Counted from the stretch's first letter, positions 26,680 through 38,481 are shown. The stretch: DNA of 64,000 bases from Rhodoplanes serenus (GCA_945893145.1 CAMDDZ010000012.1:22581-86580); one strand, 5' to 3'. The notes: generated by a model from the sequence alone, not told the origin. Translations and numbers: made by a program.

Positions 26680-27831
26680 TCACACCTTCAGCGCCGGAAT
26701 GTCGATCCAGCGCCGCTCCTTCCAGCTCTTGTGGGCGGCTTCGACGAGTTGAAGGCCCTTGGCGCCTTCGAGCAGCGTCCATTTGAACGGCGTGTCTTCG
26801 TACAAGTGCCGGATGAACATCTCCCACTCGACCTTGAAGCCGTTGTCGTAAGTGCCGAGCCCCGGCACGTCCTGCCAGGTCTCGAAGAATCGGATCGGCT
26901 GCGGCACGTCGGGATTCCAAACCGGCCGCGGCGTGTTGACCCGCGCCTGGCTCCAGCAGTTCTGCAAGCCCGCCACCGCCGAGCCGAGCGTGCCATCGAC
27001 GTGGAACGTTACGAGGTCGTCGCGCCGCACGCGCGTGCACCACGACATATTGATGTGCGCGATCGCGCCGCCCTTGAGCTGGAACGTCGCATAGGCCGCG
27101 TCGTCCACATCGTTGGTGTAGGTTTTGCCGCTCTCATCCACGCGCTTCGGGATGTGGGTGGCGCCGAGGCAGGTCACGCTCTCGACATCGCCGAACAGAT
27201 TGTCGAGCACGTAGCGCCAATGGCAGACCATATCGAGGATGATGCCGCCACCTTCGGCCTTCTTGTAGTTCCACGACGGCCGCTGCGCGGGCTGCCAGTC
27301 GCCTTCGAACACCCAATAACCGAAATCACCGCGAACGCTGAGGATGCGGCCGAAAAAGCCGGAATCGATCAGCAGCTTCAGCTTGAGCAGGCCGGGCAGG
27401 AACAGCTTGTCCTGCACCACGCCATGTTTGACGCCGGCCTTTTTGGCGACGCGCACCAGATCGAGCGCGTCCTTGAGCGTCTCCGATACCGGCTTCTCGC
27501 AATAGATGTGCTTGCCGGCCTTCATCGCCTTTTTCAGCAATTCGGCACGCATCTGGGTGGTGGCGGCGTCGAAGAACAGCGTGTCTTTCTTGTCCTTGAG
27601 CGCCTTGTCGAGATCGGTGGTCCAGCGCGTAACGCCGTGCTGCTTGGCGAGCTTCTCCACCCGTTCGGCATTGCGCCCAACCAGGATCGGGTCGGGCATC
27701 ACCCGGTCGCCGTTTTGCAGCGCCACCCCGCCCTGGTTGCGGATCGCCACGATCGAGCGGATCAGGTGCTGGTTCATGCCCATGCGCCCGGTGACGCCGT
27801 TCATGATGATGCCAAGCCGCTGTTGCGCCAT
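26680..27831 (-). CDS. Gfo/Idh/MocA family oxidoreductase
   Basis: 383 residues from ATG 27831; the frame continues to 27873 but this ATG has a G-rich ribosome site and begins the Rossmann strand directly (RLGIIMNGVTGRMGMNQ). KHIYCEKPVSETLKDAL is the diagnostic EKP motif with its catalytic Lys. KKAEGGGIILDMVCHWRYVLD provides the conserved Asp and His. It should oxidise or reduce a sugar or cyclitol with NAD(P). It is the promoter-proximal gene of the four-gene operon and is divergent from hyuA. The GVTGRMG nucleotide loop is an unusual variant of GxGxxG. Confidence 0.88.
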   Translation of the reverse strand: MAQQRLGIIMNGVTGRMGMNQHLIRSIVAIRNQGGVALQNGDRVMPDPILVGRNAERVEKLAKQHGVTRWTTDLDKALKDKKDTLFFDAATTQMRAELLKKAMKAGKHIYCEKPVSETLKDALDLVRVAKKAGVKHGVVQDKLFLPGLLKLKLLIDSGFFGRILSVRGDFGYWVFEGDWQPAQRPSWNYKKAEGGGIILDMVCHWRYVLDNLFGDVESVTCLGATHIPKRVDESGKTYTNDVDDAAYATFQLKGGAIAHINMSWCTRVRRDDLVTFHVDGTLGSAVAGLQNCWSQARVNTPRPVWNPDVPQPIRFFETWQDVPGLGTYDNGFKVEWEMFIRHLYEDTPFKWTLLEGAKGLQLVEAAHKSWKERRWIDIPALKV

Positions 27832-27932
27832 GCTGGTGACCCCCGATTGATGTTCCTTCCGATATTGCCACATTGATGCGCGGGGTAGGCAACGATAATG
27901 TCGGCCCGCACATCCTCCCTCGAAGCGTGCTC

Positions 27933-29980
<2,048 letters not shown>

Positions 29981-29984
<4 letters not shown>

Positions 29985-31636
29985 GCCGTAACGAAGCCCA
30001 TCCGATCACGGTCGAAGTGGTGCGCAACGCCATCGTGGCCTATGCGGACGAGATGGCCAATGCGCTCTCCAAGGCCGCCTACAACATGATGATCTACGAG
30101 GTGCGCGATTACTGCTGCGGGCTGATCGACACGCAGGCGCGCATGATCTCGCAGAACCGCGGCGGCTTGCCGATCTTCCTCGCCGACCTCGGCGTGGCGG
30201 TGGCCGATGGCATCGAGCGCTACAGCCTCGACGGCTTTGCGCCCGGCGACGTCATCGTGATGAACCAGGGCGAGGTGTGCGGCCAGCATCTCAACAACGT
30301 GGTGGTCTATTCGCCCTGCTTCCACGGCGCGGAGCTGGTCGGCTTCGCCGCCAACCGCGCGCACTGGGTCGATATCGGCGGGGTGCGGCAGGGCTTCGGC
30401 TCCTATGGCTCGAGCGACATCTATGCCGAAGGCATCCAGATGCGCTCGCTGAAAATCTACGAAGCCGGCAAGCGCAACGAGACGCTGTGGCAGATCATCC
30501 GCGACAACGTGCGCTATCCGGATGCCGCGCTCGGCGACCTGCGCGCGCAGATCGCCTCTTGCCAGCTCGGCGCACGGCGCTACGGCGAGCTGATCGCACG
30601 CTATGGCCGCGAGACGGTCGAGGCCTGCATCGCCAGAGTCTGGGACCAGGCCGAGGCCGCGGCGCGCGCTGTGGTGGAGAAAATCCCCGACGGCACCTAC
30701 GAGGCCGAGAGCTTCCTCGACAATGACGGCCGCACGCTCGACAAGCCGCTGCGCATCAAGGTCAAGGTGCAGGTGCGCGGCTCACAGATGACGGTCGATT
30801 ACAGCGAGATGAACCCGCAGGTACCGGGCCCGCTGAACTCCGGCCGCTCCGGCGGCATCGCGGGCGCGCGCGTCGCCTTTAAGGCGCTCACCTCGCCGGA
30901 CCTCGACGTCAACGAAGGCTGCTTCCGTCCACTCGATGTGGTGCTGCCGGATGGCACCATGCTCAGCGCCAAGCCACCATCGGCCATCGGCCTGTGGAGC
31001 ATCGCGTTGCCCACGGTGATCGACACCATCCTGAAGGCGCTGGCGCCCGCGGTGCCGCACATGATCCCGGCGGCGCACAAGGGCGACATGGGCGGCTGCT
31101 CTTTCTTCGGCTTCCGCGACGACGGCTCGCGCTTCCTGCTGATGAATATCTTTGGCGGTGGCTGGGGCGGTCGGCCGGACGAGGACGGCGAATCTGCCTC
31201 CGTCTCTGTGTGCCAGGGCGACGTGCGCAACACGCCGGTCGAGCTGCAGGAGATCAAATATCCGGTGCTGGTCGAGACCCATGCGCTGCGTCCCGACTCA
31301 GGCGGCGCCGGACAGCATCGCGGCGGGCTCGGCGTCGAGCTGACCTACAAGCTGCTGCAGCGCTGCAAAGCCAACATCAATCTCGATCGCACGCGCGATC
31401 CGCCCTGGGGGCTGCATGGCGGCGGGGCCGGCGCCGTCAATGAATGCTTCATCCACCGCGCCGACGGAACCGAAACCGCGGTGAAGAAGGCCACCGAGAT
31501 CGAGATCGCGCCGGGCGACCGCGTGACGTTCCTCACCGCAGGCGGCGGCGGCTATGGCGATCCGGGCAAGCGCCCGAACGACGCGGTCGAACGCGATATC
31601 GCATCCGGCGTCGTGACCAAACGGAACGCGTCATGA
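29981..31636 (+). CDS. Hydantoinase/oxoprolinase subunit B (HyuB)
   Basis: 551 residues, the usual HyuB length. Landmarks: ITVEVVRNAIVAYADEMANAL at the start, GDVIVMNQGEVCGQHLNNVVVYSPC, GFAANRAHWVDIGG, MTVDYSEMNPQVPGPLNSG, and the C-terminal SGGAGQHRGGLGVE and TAGGGGYGDPGKR. It is the partner of HyuA, supplying the metal-containing hydrolase/carboxylase half. It overlaps both neighbours by 4 bp, so HyuA, HyuB and the M24 protein are translationally coupled. Confidence 0.9.
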
Positions 31637-32730
31637 TTGCCGACGACCGCAAGGCGCGCCTGCTGGAGGCCATGAAAGAGACCGGCCTCGACGTGCTGAT
31701 GGTTTATGGCAACGCCTGGCAAGGCGACTACCTGCGCTACGCCACCAACTTCGGCATCATCGAAGGCCAGGCGCTGGCGTTGGTGCGCAACGACGGCCAC
31801 GTCACGCTTTATCTCGACAGCCCGCTGGAGGTGGACCGCGCCGCGCTCGACTGTCCGGGCGTCGAGATTGTGCATGCACCCGATCTGGTTGGCGAAGTCG
31901 ATCAAGCGTTGAACCGGCTGCGCAACCAGCGCTTCGGCGCGGCGCCGCAGCGGCTTATTCCGCGCCGGATCGCAGCGCGCGCCAAGGACATCAATCTCAC
32001 CGATCAGACCGCCTTTGTCGATCGGCTGCTGATGGGCAAGCTCGACAGCGAAGTGGCCGCCGTGCGCAAGGCCGCGAAGCTCGCCGATGATGGCTATCGG
32101 GTGTTCATGCAGGCCGCCCGGCCCGGCCGCGCCGACTACGAACTGATCGCGGAGTGCGAAGCGTTCTTCCGCGCCAACGGCGTCGATGACAATTTCCAGA
32201 TCATCGGCGTCGGCGGCGTCGAGGTGAAAGGTATGGCACCGCCCGGCGGCAAGAAACTCAAGCGCGGCGACATGGTGACGACCGAGCTGACGCCCTGCGT
32301 CGATGGCTATTACGCGCAGATTTGCCGCACGCTGGTGGTGGGCGAAACGACACCGGAGCAGCGCGGCGCGCATGCGCTGTGGCGCGAGTCGATGGAGGCC
32401 GGCATCGCCGCAGTGCGCGACGGCGTCATCGCCGCCGACATCGCCAAGGCGGAGAACGACGTGTTCCGCAAACACGGTATGGGCAAGTACACCACCAGCG
32501 AATTCACCCGCGTGCGCGGCCACGGCATGGGCCTGTTCGCCGACACCAAGCCGCACCTGCTGGAAAACGTCACCACCCGAATCGACGCCGGGATGACGCT
32601 GATCGTGCATCCCAACACCTATCATCCCGCTGTCGGCTACATGGTGCTGGGCGACGCCGTGGTGGTGACAAAAACCGGCTGCGACGTGCTGACCGGCACA
32701 CCGCGCGAACTGTTCTCAGTTTCGGCTTGA
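31633..32730 (+). CDS. M24 family (creatinase/aminopeptidase P-like) protein without metal ligands
   Basis: 365 residues from ATG 31633 inside the hyuB stop (ATGA). N-terminal creatinase domain (VLMVYGNAWQGDYLRYATNF) and pita-bread C domain. Where metallo-aminopeptidases have Asp, Asp, His, Glu, Glu ligands this protein has VTTELTP (Glu for the first Asp), YYAQICRT (Gln for the second), RGHGMGLF (His kept), HPNTYHP (no Glu) and VTKTGCD (Lys for the last Glu). So it cannot be a normal metallopeptidase. Creatinase, in the same fold, also works without metal and keeps that His. An amidino- or amide-hydrolase activity serving HyuAB is my inference. Confidence 0.85.
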   Translation: MIADDRKARLLEAMKETGLDVLMVYGNAWQGDYLRYATNFGIIEGQALALVRNDGHVTLYLDSPLEVDRAALDCPGVEIVHAPDLVGEVDQALNRLRNQRFGAAPQRLIPRRIAARAKDINLTDQTAFVDRLLMGKLDSEVAAVRKAAKLADDGYRVFMQAARPGRADYELIAECEAFFRANGVDDNFQIIGVGGVEVKGMAPPGGKKLKRGDMVTTELTPCVDGYYAQICRTLVVGETTPEQRGAHALWRESMEAGIAAVRDGVIAADIAKAENDVFRKHGMGKYTTSEFTRVRGHGMGLFADTKPHLLENVTTRIDAGMTLIVHPNTYHPAVGYMVLGDAVVVTKTGCDVLTGTPRELFSVSA

Positions 32731-32737
32731 GGTTCCG

Positions 32738-33994
32738 ATGCGCCGCGGCCTGATGGAATGGAATCCGGATGAGCTGCCGATCGGCGCGCTCGAATCGCGC
32801 ATCGCACGGCTGCGTGCCGCCATGAAGGATGCGGGCTTCGACGCCTTTGTGGTCTACACCAATCTGGTTCGCCCCAGCGCGGTGGCTTGGCTCACCGGCT
32901 TCACGCCGTATTGGTCGGAGGCGCTGTTGCTGGTGCCGCGCGACGGCAAGCTGGTGTTCGCGACCGCGCTATCGAACCGCGTGGCCGACTGGATTCGCTC
33001 CACCAATCCGGTGAGCGAAGTGACCAGCACGCCGAAGCCCGGCACGCTGATTGGCGAGCGGCTCGCCAAAGACGCACTCGTCAAGCGGGTTGGCGTGCTG
33101 GAATGGGACACGCTGCCGTCCGAGCTTGCCGACAATCTCGCGGCCGCCGCACCCGCCGTCGAATGGGCTGACGGCAGCGCGTTGTTCGCAAGCCTGCGCC
33201 GCGGCGTTGATGAGCCGGAGCGGCGGATGCTGGCGCGGGCCGACAAGCTTGCGGTCGCGGCGCTCGTCGAGAGCAACGCCAGGGACGCCGGCACGCTCGT
33301 GGGCTTGATCGAGCAGCACGCGCGACTCGGTGGCGCGGAAGAAGCCTACATTCACGTCGCGCCCGATCTGGTGGCCGACCGGCGCTTGCTGCGCACATCG
33401 CAGTCTATTCCGTTAGCGGAGCGCTTCGCGGTGCGCGCTTCGGTTGCCTACAAGGGAAGCTGGGTGCGGCGCACACGTACATTCGCAGCCGATGGCAGCA
33501 CTGCAATTGCCGATACGTGGTTCGGCGATATCATGCGCGCGATTGAGGCTGGCAAGCCGTTGGGCGCACAAATTCAGTCGGCGATCAAGAAGCTTTCCGG
33601 TGCACAGCTCGTGAGCTGGATGGCGGAAAGCTGCGTCGGCAGCTATCCGCTGCAGGCCGTCGCCTCGTCACGCGTACCCGGCAAGGATGTTATCTCCGAC
33701 GGGCAATTCCTGGTACTGACCGTTGAGCTTACGGTCGACGGCAATCCGTGGATCGGCGCTGCGCCGCTGATTGTGGGCAATCGAGTCTCTGAAGCGCGGC
33801 AACCTCTGCGTCATTCCGGGGCGCGCCGTAGGCGCGAGCCCGGAATCCAGATGCACACGCCGAGTCCTTGTCTGGATTCCGGGCCCCGCGCTACGCGCGG
33901 TCCCGGAATGACAGCGGAGAGTCTTAAGTGTGCTGTGCTTCGCTCAACGGGATGTCACGCATCGTGCTGGGCGCGAACAGCTCTTCGAGCTTGA
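32738..33994 (+). CDS. Second M24-like protein with 3' end running through a dispersed repeat
   Basis: 418 residues as read. Residues 1-~355 are M24/creatinase-like (VVYTNLVRPSAVAWLTGFTPYW, PERRMLARADKLAVAALVE, DVISDGQFLVLTVELTVDG, GAAPLIVGNRVSE). From about residue 356 the frame enters the palindromic repeat at 33811-33914 and then the 3' end of the opposing gene, producing an Arg/Pro-rich tail unlike any M24 protein. The real stop was probably lost to the repeat insertion, or the last few residues were replaced. The classical metal ligands are also absent. It follows the first M24 gene by 7 bp. Start ATG 32738; ATG 32753 is an alternative. Confidence 0.72.
   Translation: MRRGLMEWNPDELPIGALESRIARLRAAMKDAGFDAFVVYTNLVRPSAVAWLTGFTPYWSEALLLVPRDGKLVFATALSNRVADWIRSTNPVSEVTSTPKPGTLIGERLAKDALVKRVGVLEWDTLPSELADNLAAAAPAVEWADGSALFASLRRGVDEPERRMLARADKLAVAALVESNARDAGTLVGLIEQHARLGGAEEAYIHVAPDLVADRRLLRTSQSIPLAERFAVRASVAYKGSWVRRTRTFAADGSTAIADTWFGDIMRAIEAGKPLGAQIQSAIKKLSGAQLVSWMAESCVGSYPLQAVASSRVPGKDVISDGQFLVLTVELTVDGNPWIGAAPLIVGNRVSEARQPLRHSGARRRREPGIQMHTPSPCLDSGPRATRGPGMTAESLKCAVLRSTGCHASCWARTALRA
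33811..33914. repeat. REP-like dispersed palindrome, family A
   Basis: The ends TCATTCCGGG and CCCGGAATGA are inverted repeats. Inside are GCGCGCCGTAGGCGCG, the pair CCCGGAATCCAGA / TCTGGATTCCGGG, and CCGCGCTACGCGCGG. The unit can fold as two adjacent hairpins in a larger stem. This is the common dispersed repeat type of Bradyrhizobium-like genomes. It lies in the 3' end of the second M24 gene. Confidence 0.8.
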
Positions 33995-34916
33995 TCCGCC
34001 GATCGGTCAGGCCGTGCTCATGGGTGTATTGCAGCAGCGCCTCGATGGTCGGGCGGTTCTGCTCGATGCCGTAAGGATACCAGTCCTCGCCGATGATTTT
34101 CTTTTCTTCCTCGATCATCGGCTGCAGCCAGGCGAATGACGCCTTGGGTGAGCCGGCGTCGGAAATGCTGCGATAGCAATGCTCCTTGGCGCGGCACAGC
34201 GCCTGATAAAGATTGAGCGCCACCCACGGATCGCGGTCGTAGATCGAGCGCTTGATCACCACCGTGTGCATGATCGGATAGATCTTGGTGCGCCGGTAAT
34301 AATCCTTTTCCATCTCGGCATAGTTCGGGAACAGGCGTGCCACCTTCTTGGAGCCGCGCCGGAATGACAGCGGATTGTTCGCCGTGATGATGAAATCGAT
34401 CTCGCCACGCTCCAGCAGATCGCCGAGCTCGGTGCCGGCCGGCGCCTGCGTCAGCTTGATGTCAGACGGCAGCTTGCGGCCGAGCCGGTCGGCGCGGCCC
34501 TGCACCCACTCGACGTCGCTTGGCTTCACGCCGAACTCGTGCTGCATCAGCCCGCGCATGTAGACGGCGGCGGTCATCGAATACTCCGGCACGCCACCGC
34601 GCTTGCCCTTGAGATCGGCGCCGCTCTTGATGCCCCTCTCGGTGTTGATGAAGAAATAGCCGTGGCGGAACACGCGCGACGGATAGACCGGGATGGCAAT
34701 GAACGGCGATTTGCCGCTCGCCACCAGCGTTGTGTAGTTCGACAGCGACATCTCGGAGGCGTCGAACTCCTGAAACTGGAGTTGCCGCCAGAAAATCTCC
34801 GCCGGCTGCATGGTGAGGTAGTTGAGATCGATGCCGTCGGCCTGGATGGTGCCGTCGCGCAGCGCTTGGGTGCGATCGTAGGGGCCGCAGGCGAAGGTCA
34901 AGCGAAGATTGGACAT
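33924..34916 (-). CDS. 4,5-dihydroxyphthalate decarboxylase-like / SBP-fold protein
   Basis: 330 residues from ATG 34916, with CAGGA 7-11 bases upstream. FACGPYDRTQALRDGTI, QLQFQEFDASEMSLSNY, VYPSRVFRHGYFF and KGKRGGVPEYSMTAAVYMRG are shared with Pht5-type decarboxylases, which have a binding-protein fold but act in the cytosol. There is no signal peptide. A paralogue lies at 39474-40463 in the opposite direction, with the molybdenum hydroxylase genes between them. It may be a decarboxylase or a cytosolic ligand binder. Its 3' end is overlapped by 71 bp by the runaway frame of the second M24 gene. Confidence 0.8.
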   Translation of the reverse strand: MSNLRLTFACGPYDRTQALRDGTIQADGIDLNYLTMQPAEIFWRQLQFQEFDASEMSLSNYTTLVASGKSPFIAIPVYPSRVFRHGYFFINTERGIKSGADLKGKRGGVPEYSMTAAVYMRGLMQHEFGVKPSDVEWVQGRADRLGRKLPSDIKLTQAPAGTELGDLLERGEIDFIITANNPLSFRRGSKKVARLFPNYAEMEKDYYRRTKIYPIMHTVVIKRSIYDRDPWVALNLYQALCRAKEHCYRSISDAGSPKASFAWLQPMIEEEKKIIGEDWYPYGIEQNRPTIEALLQYTHEHGLTDRRIKLEELFAPSTMRDIPLSEAQHT

Positions 34917-34959
34917 GAATGATCCTGACTGGGGCGCGGGGCCCAACTCATTCTGTTGG

Positions 34960-35056
34960 TGTCATCGCCCGCGAAAGCGGGCGATCCAGTAACCTCGGAG
35001 ATTGCTGGATGCCCCGCTCCCCGCCTTCGCGGGGACAAGCTTCGCGGGGCATGACA
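34960..35056. repeat. Dispersed palindromic repeat, family B, copy 1
   Basis: Starts TGTCATCGCCCGCGAAAG and ends CTTCGCGGGGCATGACA. The inner boundaries are GCGATCCAGTA on the left and TGCTGGATGCCCCG on the right. The right arm carries an extra GGGGACAAG-containing duplication of CTTCGCGGGG. Two other copies lie at 45891 and 55319. It fills most of the gap between the Pht5-like and cupin genes. Confidence 0.85.
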
Positions 35057-35082
35057 GCCGAAGTGTGGGCGGTATTGCCGGG

Positions 35083-35613
35083 TCACACCGCCTTCAGGTG
35101 CGCGTCGCGGCGCTTGTAGAGCTCGTCGTCGGCGTAGCCCATGGCCTCCGGCCGCGCGCGGCCGATCATCACCTGGAAGTACACCGGCTCAAGGCTGTCA
35201 TTCTGATAGCCGTGGATCACGCCGGCCGGGCACGCGATGCACTCCCACGGCCCGAGCCGCGTGGTGATGCGCTTGCCGGTCTCATCCTCGACGAACACAT
35301 CGAGATGGCCTTGCAGCACAAAGAAACACTCTTCGACCTCGTGGGTGTGCGAGGCGTTGCCCTGACCCGGCTCGACATACATGATCGAGAGCGTGAAGTT
35401 CTTCGCCGGGATCACCGTCGGATCGTCGTGCTTGCCGGAGCCGCCGGCGCCGATGAAGCGGTGCTGCGCGCGCTTGAAGCCTTCGATCTTGGCATCCTCG
35501 AACGCGGCCCAATCGGCGCGCTTTTCTTTGAAGCGGCCAACAAAGCGCTGCATGATTTCCTCGACCGGAACGCCTTCCAGTTCCTTCGGGCGCGGATGGC
35601 GAGCGATGCTCAT
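35083..35613 (-). CDS. Cupin domain protein
   Basis: 176 residues. The cupin metal motif 1 is GNASHTHEVEECFFVLQG (His, His, Glu) and motif 2 is GPWECIACPAGVIHGYQN (terminal His), so a metal-binding double-stranded beta-helix is likely. The N-terminal ~60 residues (EEIMQRFVGRFKEKRADW) are a helical extension. Cupins of this kind include dioxygenases and isomerases of aromatic catabolism, but also simple binding proteins. The position between a decarboxylase-like gene and a molybdenum hydroxylase suggests a catabolic role. ATG 35613 with AGGAG upstream. Confidence 0.87.
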   Translation of the reverse strand: MSIARHPRPKELEGVPVEEIMQRFVGRFKEKRADWAAFEDAKIEGFKRAQHRFIGAGGSGKHDDPTVIPAKNFTLSIMYVEPGQGNASHTHEVEECFFVLQGHLDVFVEDETGKRITTRLGPWECIACPAGVIHGYQNDSLEPVYFQVMIGRARPEAMGYADDELYKRRDAHLKAV

Positions 35614-35693
35614 GGGAGACTCCTGTCGATTGCGATTGCTGAGGCGAATCTAGGCTTGGCGCGCAAGCGGCGTCAACGCGGGCCCAAGGCCCC

Positions 35694-37988
35694 TTATTCC
35701 GCCGCCTTCTGCTGGCCGGCCTGCACCAGTTCCCAGATATACGTCGGCGACAGCGGCAGCGCGCGCGGCTGCACGCCAAACGATTGCAGCGCATTGGCCA
35801 CCGCGTTCGCCATGCAACCGCCAGCGGCGACGATGCCGCCCTCACCCGCGCCCTTGGCGCCGAGCGGGTTGATTGGCGACGGGTGGTCGTCGGTCACGAT
35901 GCAGCGCAGGTTCGGGAAGTCGCTGGCGAGCGGCAGCAGATAATCGGCCAGCGTGCCGGTGAGGAATTGGGCCTGCTCGTCGTATTTCAGGTCTTCCAGC
36001 ACGGCGCCCCCGAGACCCTGCACCAGCGAGCCGATCACCTGGCCGCGCAGCGTCAGCGGATTGATGGCGCGCCCGACGTCCTGCACCACCAGATAGTCGA
36101 GGATTTCGATGTGGCCGAGCTTGGCATCGACGGTGATGTGGGTCGCGTGGGAGCCATAGCTGTAGGTGTGCTTGTGGTTGAGGAACGCACTCTCGGCGGT
36201 CAGGCCCGCGAACTCGCCGAGCGGCAGCGAGAAGCCGCCGGCGACCACCTTGTCGACGTCGAGCGTGACGCTGGACTCGGCGCAGCCGAGCCGCTTGCCC
36301 GCCGCCTGACGTAGCGTCGCCATGAACTTCTCGGTGGCGACGAGCACCGCCGAGCCGCCCATCACCACCGAGCGCGAATGATAGGCGCCGTAGCCGTCGC
36401 TCACCGTGTTGGTCGAGCCGTGATAGACGTGGCGGATGCGCTCGATCGGAACCTCGAGTGCGTCGGCGGCGATCTGCGCATAAATCGTCTCGACGCCCTG
36501 CCCGACCGACGACGTGCCCATGAACACCGTGATGGTGCTGTCGCGGTTGATCTCGAGCCGCGCCGATTCCTTCGGGCCGGCGGCGCCACCCTCGATGAAA
36601 CACGCGACGCCAACGCCATGATACTTGCCGCCGACCAGCTTGCCGCCAAGCTTGCTCTTCTCGCTCCAGCCGAACTCCTTGAGGCAGAGATCGAGTGTCG
36701 CGTGATAGTCGCCCGAGTCGGTCTGGTCGTGCGCGTTGGTCGGCTGCGCCGTTGCGAGCTTGTAGGGATGCTCGGCCTTGCTGATGAGATTGCGCCGGCG
36801 CATCTCGACACGGTCGATGCCGAGATCGGCGGCGACCATGTCGAGGAGCCGCTCCATGTAGAAGCAGCCCTCGAAGCGCCCGGGCCCGCGATAGGTGCCG
36901 ACCGGCGTCTTGTTGGTCATCCAGAGATGCGAATCGACCTTGTGATGCGGGACGCGATACGGCCCGGTCATGAACTGCGGCGCGTTGCGCGCACCGACCG
37001 CGCCGTTGGTGCGCATGTAGGCGCCCATGTCGGTGTGGACGTCGCCACGGACTCCGATGATGGTGCCGTCGCGGTTGCAGGCGATCTCAAGGTCCGCCTC
37101 GGTCTCGCGGGCGTGGTTCATCGCCATCAGGTTTTCGCGGCGGTCCTCGATCCATTTTACCGGGCGGTTGATGTGCTTCGCGGCGAACGGAATCAGGAAG
37201 TCTTCCGGGTAGAACTCGCCGCGCGCGCCGTAGCCGCCGCCGACGTCGTTCTCGATCATCTCGATGTCGGACTCGGCGAGGCCGATCTGCTTCGCCAGGA
37301 TCCGGCGGTTGAAGAACGGCACCTTCGCGGCGCCCGACACCGTGAGCTTGTTCTTCGCGGCGTCCCATTCGGCCATCACGCCGCGCGGCTCCATGGTCAG
37401 GCCGTAGTGGCGGCCGGTGCGCAAATTTTCGCGGCGCGTGTAAGGCGCGTCGCGAAAGGCGGTGTCAGCGTCGCCCTTGCGCGCCTCGAACATCAGCGAG
37501 CGGTTGGTGCCGGTCGGCTCGAATAGGATGCTCTCGTTCTTCTGCGCCGCCCGCCAGGTCGCGACCGGCGGCAGATCCTCGATCTCGACGGCAATGTGTT
37601 CCAGCGCGTCCTCGCCGACGGCAACGCTCGAGGCGAGCACCACGGCGATCGGTTCGCCGACGTAGCGCACCTTGTCGTAGGCGATGACCGGCTGCTCGAA
37701 CGGCTTGAACTCCGGCAGCGGCTGCAGGCGCATCGGCACGATCGGCACGCCGGCGGGATAATCCGTGAAGTTCATGTCCTTCGCGGTGATGACCGCGTGC
37801 ACACCGGGGATTTTCAGCGCCGCCGAGGTATCGACCGATTTGAGCCTTCCGTGCGCCACCGAGCTGCGCAGAATCACCGCGTAGAGCAGCCCCGGAACGG
37901 TGAGATCATCGACGTAGATGCCGCGGCCGCGCAGGAAGCGCAGGTCTTCGCGGCGCTCGATCGACGCGCCGATGAAGGTGTTCTTCAT
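35694..37988 (-). CDS. Xanthine dehydrogenase family molybdopterin-binding subunit
   Basis: 764 residues, typical for the large (CoxL-like) subunit. ERREDLRFLRGRGIYVDDL opens the chain; GGGYGARGEFYPED is a molybdopterin-contact loop, and GAKGAGEGG near the C terminus supplies the catalytic Glu. The CO-dehydrogenase active loop AYxCSFR is missing (TYRGPGRFEG instead), so the substrate is not CO. It is expected to hydroxylate an aromatic or N-heterocyclic compound in the cytosol, with the FAD and 2Fe-2S subunits encoded directly upstream. Gap to the 2Fe-2S gene is 10 bp. Confidence 0.9.
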   Translation of the reverse strand: MKNTFIGASIERREDLRFLRGRGIYVDDLTVPGLLYAVILRSSVAHGRLKSVDTSAALKIPGVHAVITAKDMNFTDYPAGVPIVPMRLQPLPEFKPFEQPVIAYDKVRYVGEPIAVVLASSVAVGEDALEHIAVEIEDLPPVATWRAAQKNESILFEPTGTNRSLMFEARKGDADTAFRDAPYTRRENLRTGRHYGLTMEPRGVMAEWDAAKNKLTVSGAAKVPFFNRRILAKQIGLAESDIEMIENDVGGGYGARGEFYPEDFLIPFAAKHINRPVKWIEDRRENLMAMNHARETEADLEIACNRDGTIIGVRGDVHTDMGAYMRTNGAVGARNAPQFMTGPYRVPHHKVDSHLWMTNKTPVGTYRGPGRFEGCFYMERLLDMVAADLGIDRVEMRRRNLISKAEHPYKLATAQPTNAHDQTDSGDYHATLDLCLKEFGWSEKSKLGGKLVGGKYHGVGVACFIEGGAAGPKESARLEINRDSTITVFMGTSSVGQGVETIYAQIAADALEVPIERIRHVYHGSTNTVSDGYGAYHSRSVVMGGSAVLVATEKFMATLRQAAGKRLGCAESSVTLDVDKVVAGGFSLPLGEFAGLTAESAFLNHKHTYSYGSHATHITVDAKLGHIEILDYLVVQDVGRAINPLTLRGQVIGSLVQGLGGAVLEDLKYDEQAQFLTGTLADYLLPLASDFPNLRCIVTDDHPSPINPLGAKGAGEGGIVAAGGCMANAVANALQSFGVQPRALPLSPTYIWELVQAGQQKAAE

Positions 37989-37998
37989 AGGCGGACTT

Positions 37999-38481
37999 TC
38001 ACGGCGTTGTCTTCTTGTAGGCCGATCGCGCGTCGAGCACCGCCTCGACGATCGCGATATAGCCGGTGCAGCGGCAGATGTTGCCCGAGAGCACCTCGCG
38101 CACCCGGTCGGCGTCGCAGTCCGGCTCTTCGGTCAGCAGCGCGTGTGCCGTGGTGATGAAACCCGGCGTACAGAAACCGCATTGCAGCGCGTGGTGCTTG
38201 CGGAAGGATTTCTGCAGCGGCGTCAGGTCGTCGTCGTTCGACAAGCCTTCAACGGTGACGACCTTCGCGCCCTCCGCTTGCACCGCCAGCATCAGGCAGG
38301 AGCGCACCGCATCGCCATCCACCAGCACGGTGCAGGCGCCGCAGACGCCGTGCTCACAGCCGACGTGGGTGCCGGTGAGGCGCAGGTGATGACGCAGGCA
38401 ATCGGCCAGCGTCAGCCGCGGCTCGACGTCGACTGAAACCGGCTTGCCGTTGACTTCGAATTTGACTGGCATGGCGCTCAC
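37999..38481 (-). CDS. 2Fe-2S subunit of molybdenum hydroxylase (CoxS-like)
   Basis: 160 residues from GTG 38481, which overlaps the FAD-subunit stop by 4 bp; ATG 38472 is an alternative. Plant-type cluster: [15 protein letters not shown] followed by SCLML. Second cluster in the helical domain: CGFCTPGF and CRCTGY. Both clusters are complete. It carries electrons from the molybdenum centre to FAD. Confidence 0.92.
   Translation of the reverse strand: MSAMPVKFEVNGKPVSVDVEPRLTLADCLRHHLRLTGTHVGCEHGVCGACTVLVDGDAVRSCLMLAVQAEGAKVVTVEGLSNDDDLTPLQKSFRKHHALQCGFCTPGFITTAHALLTEEPDCDADRVREVLSGNICRCTGYIAIVEAVLDARSAYKKTTP

Noticed and set aside
26731..27876. Long plus-strand frame (381 codons)
   Set aside because: Antisense to the Gfo/Idh/MocA oxidoreductase, which has clear family motifs.
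36378..37526. Long plus-strand frame (382 codons)
   Set aside because: Antisense to the molybdopterin-binding subunit; no domain and no ribosome site.
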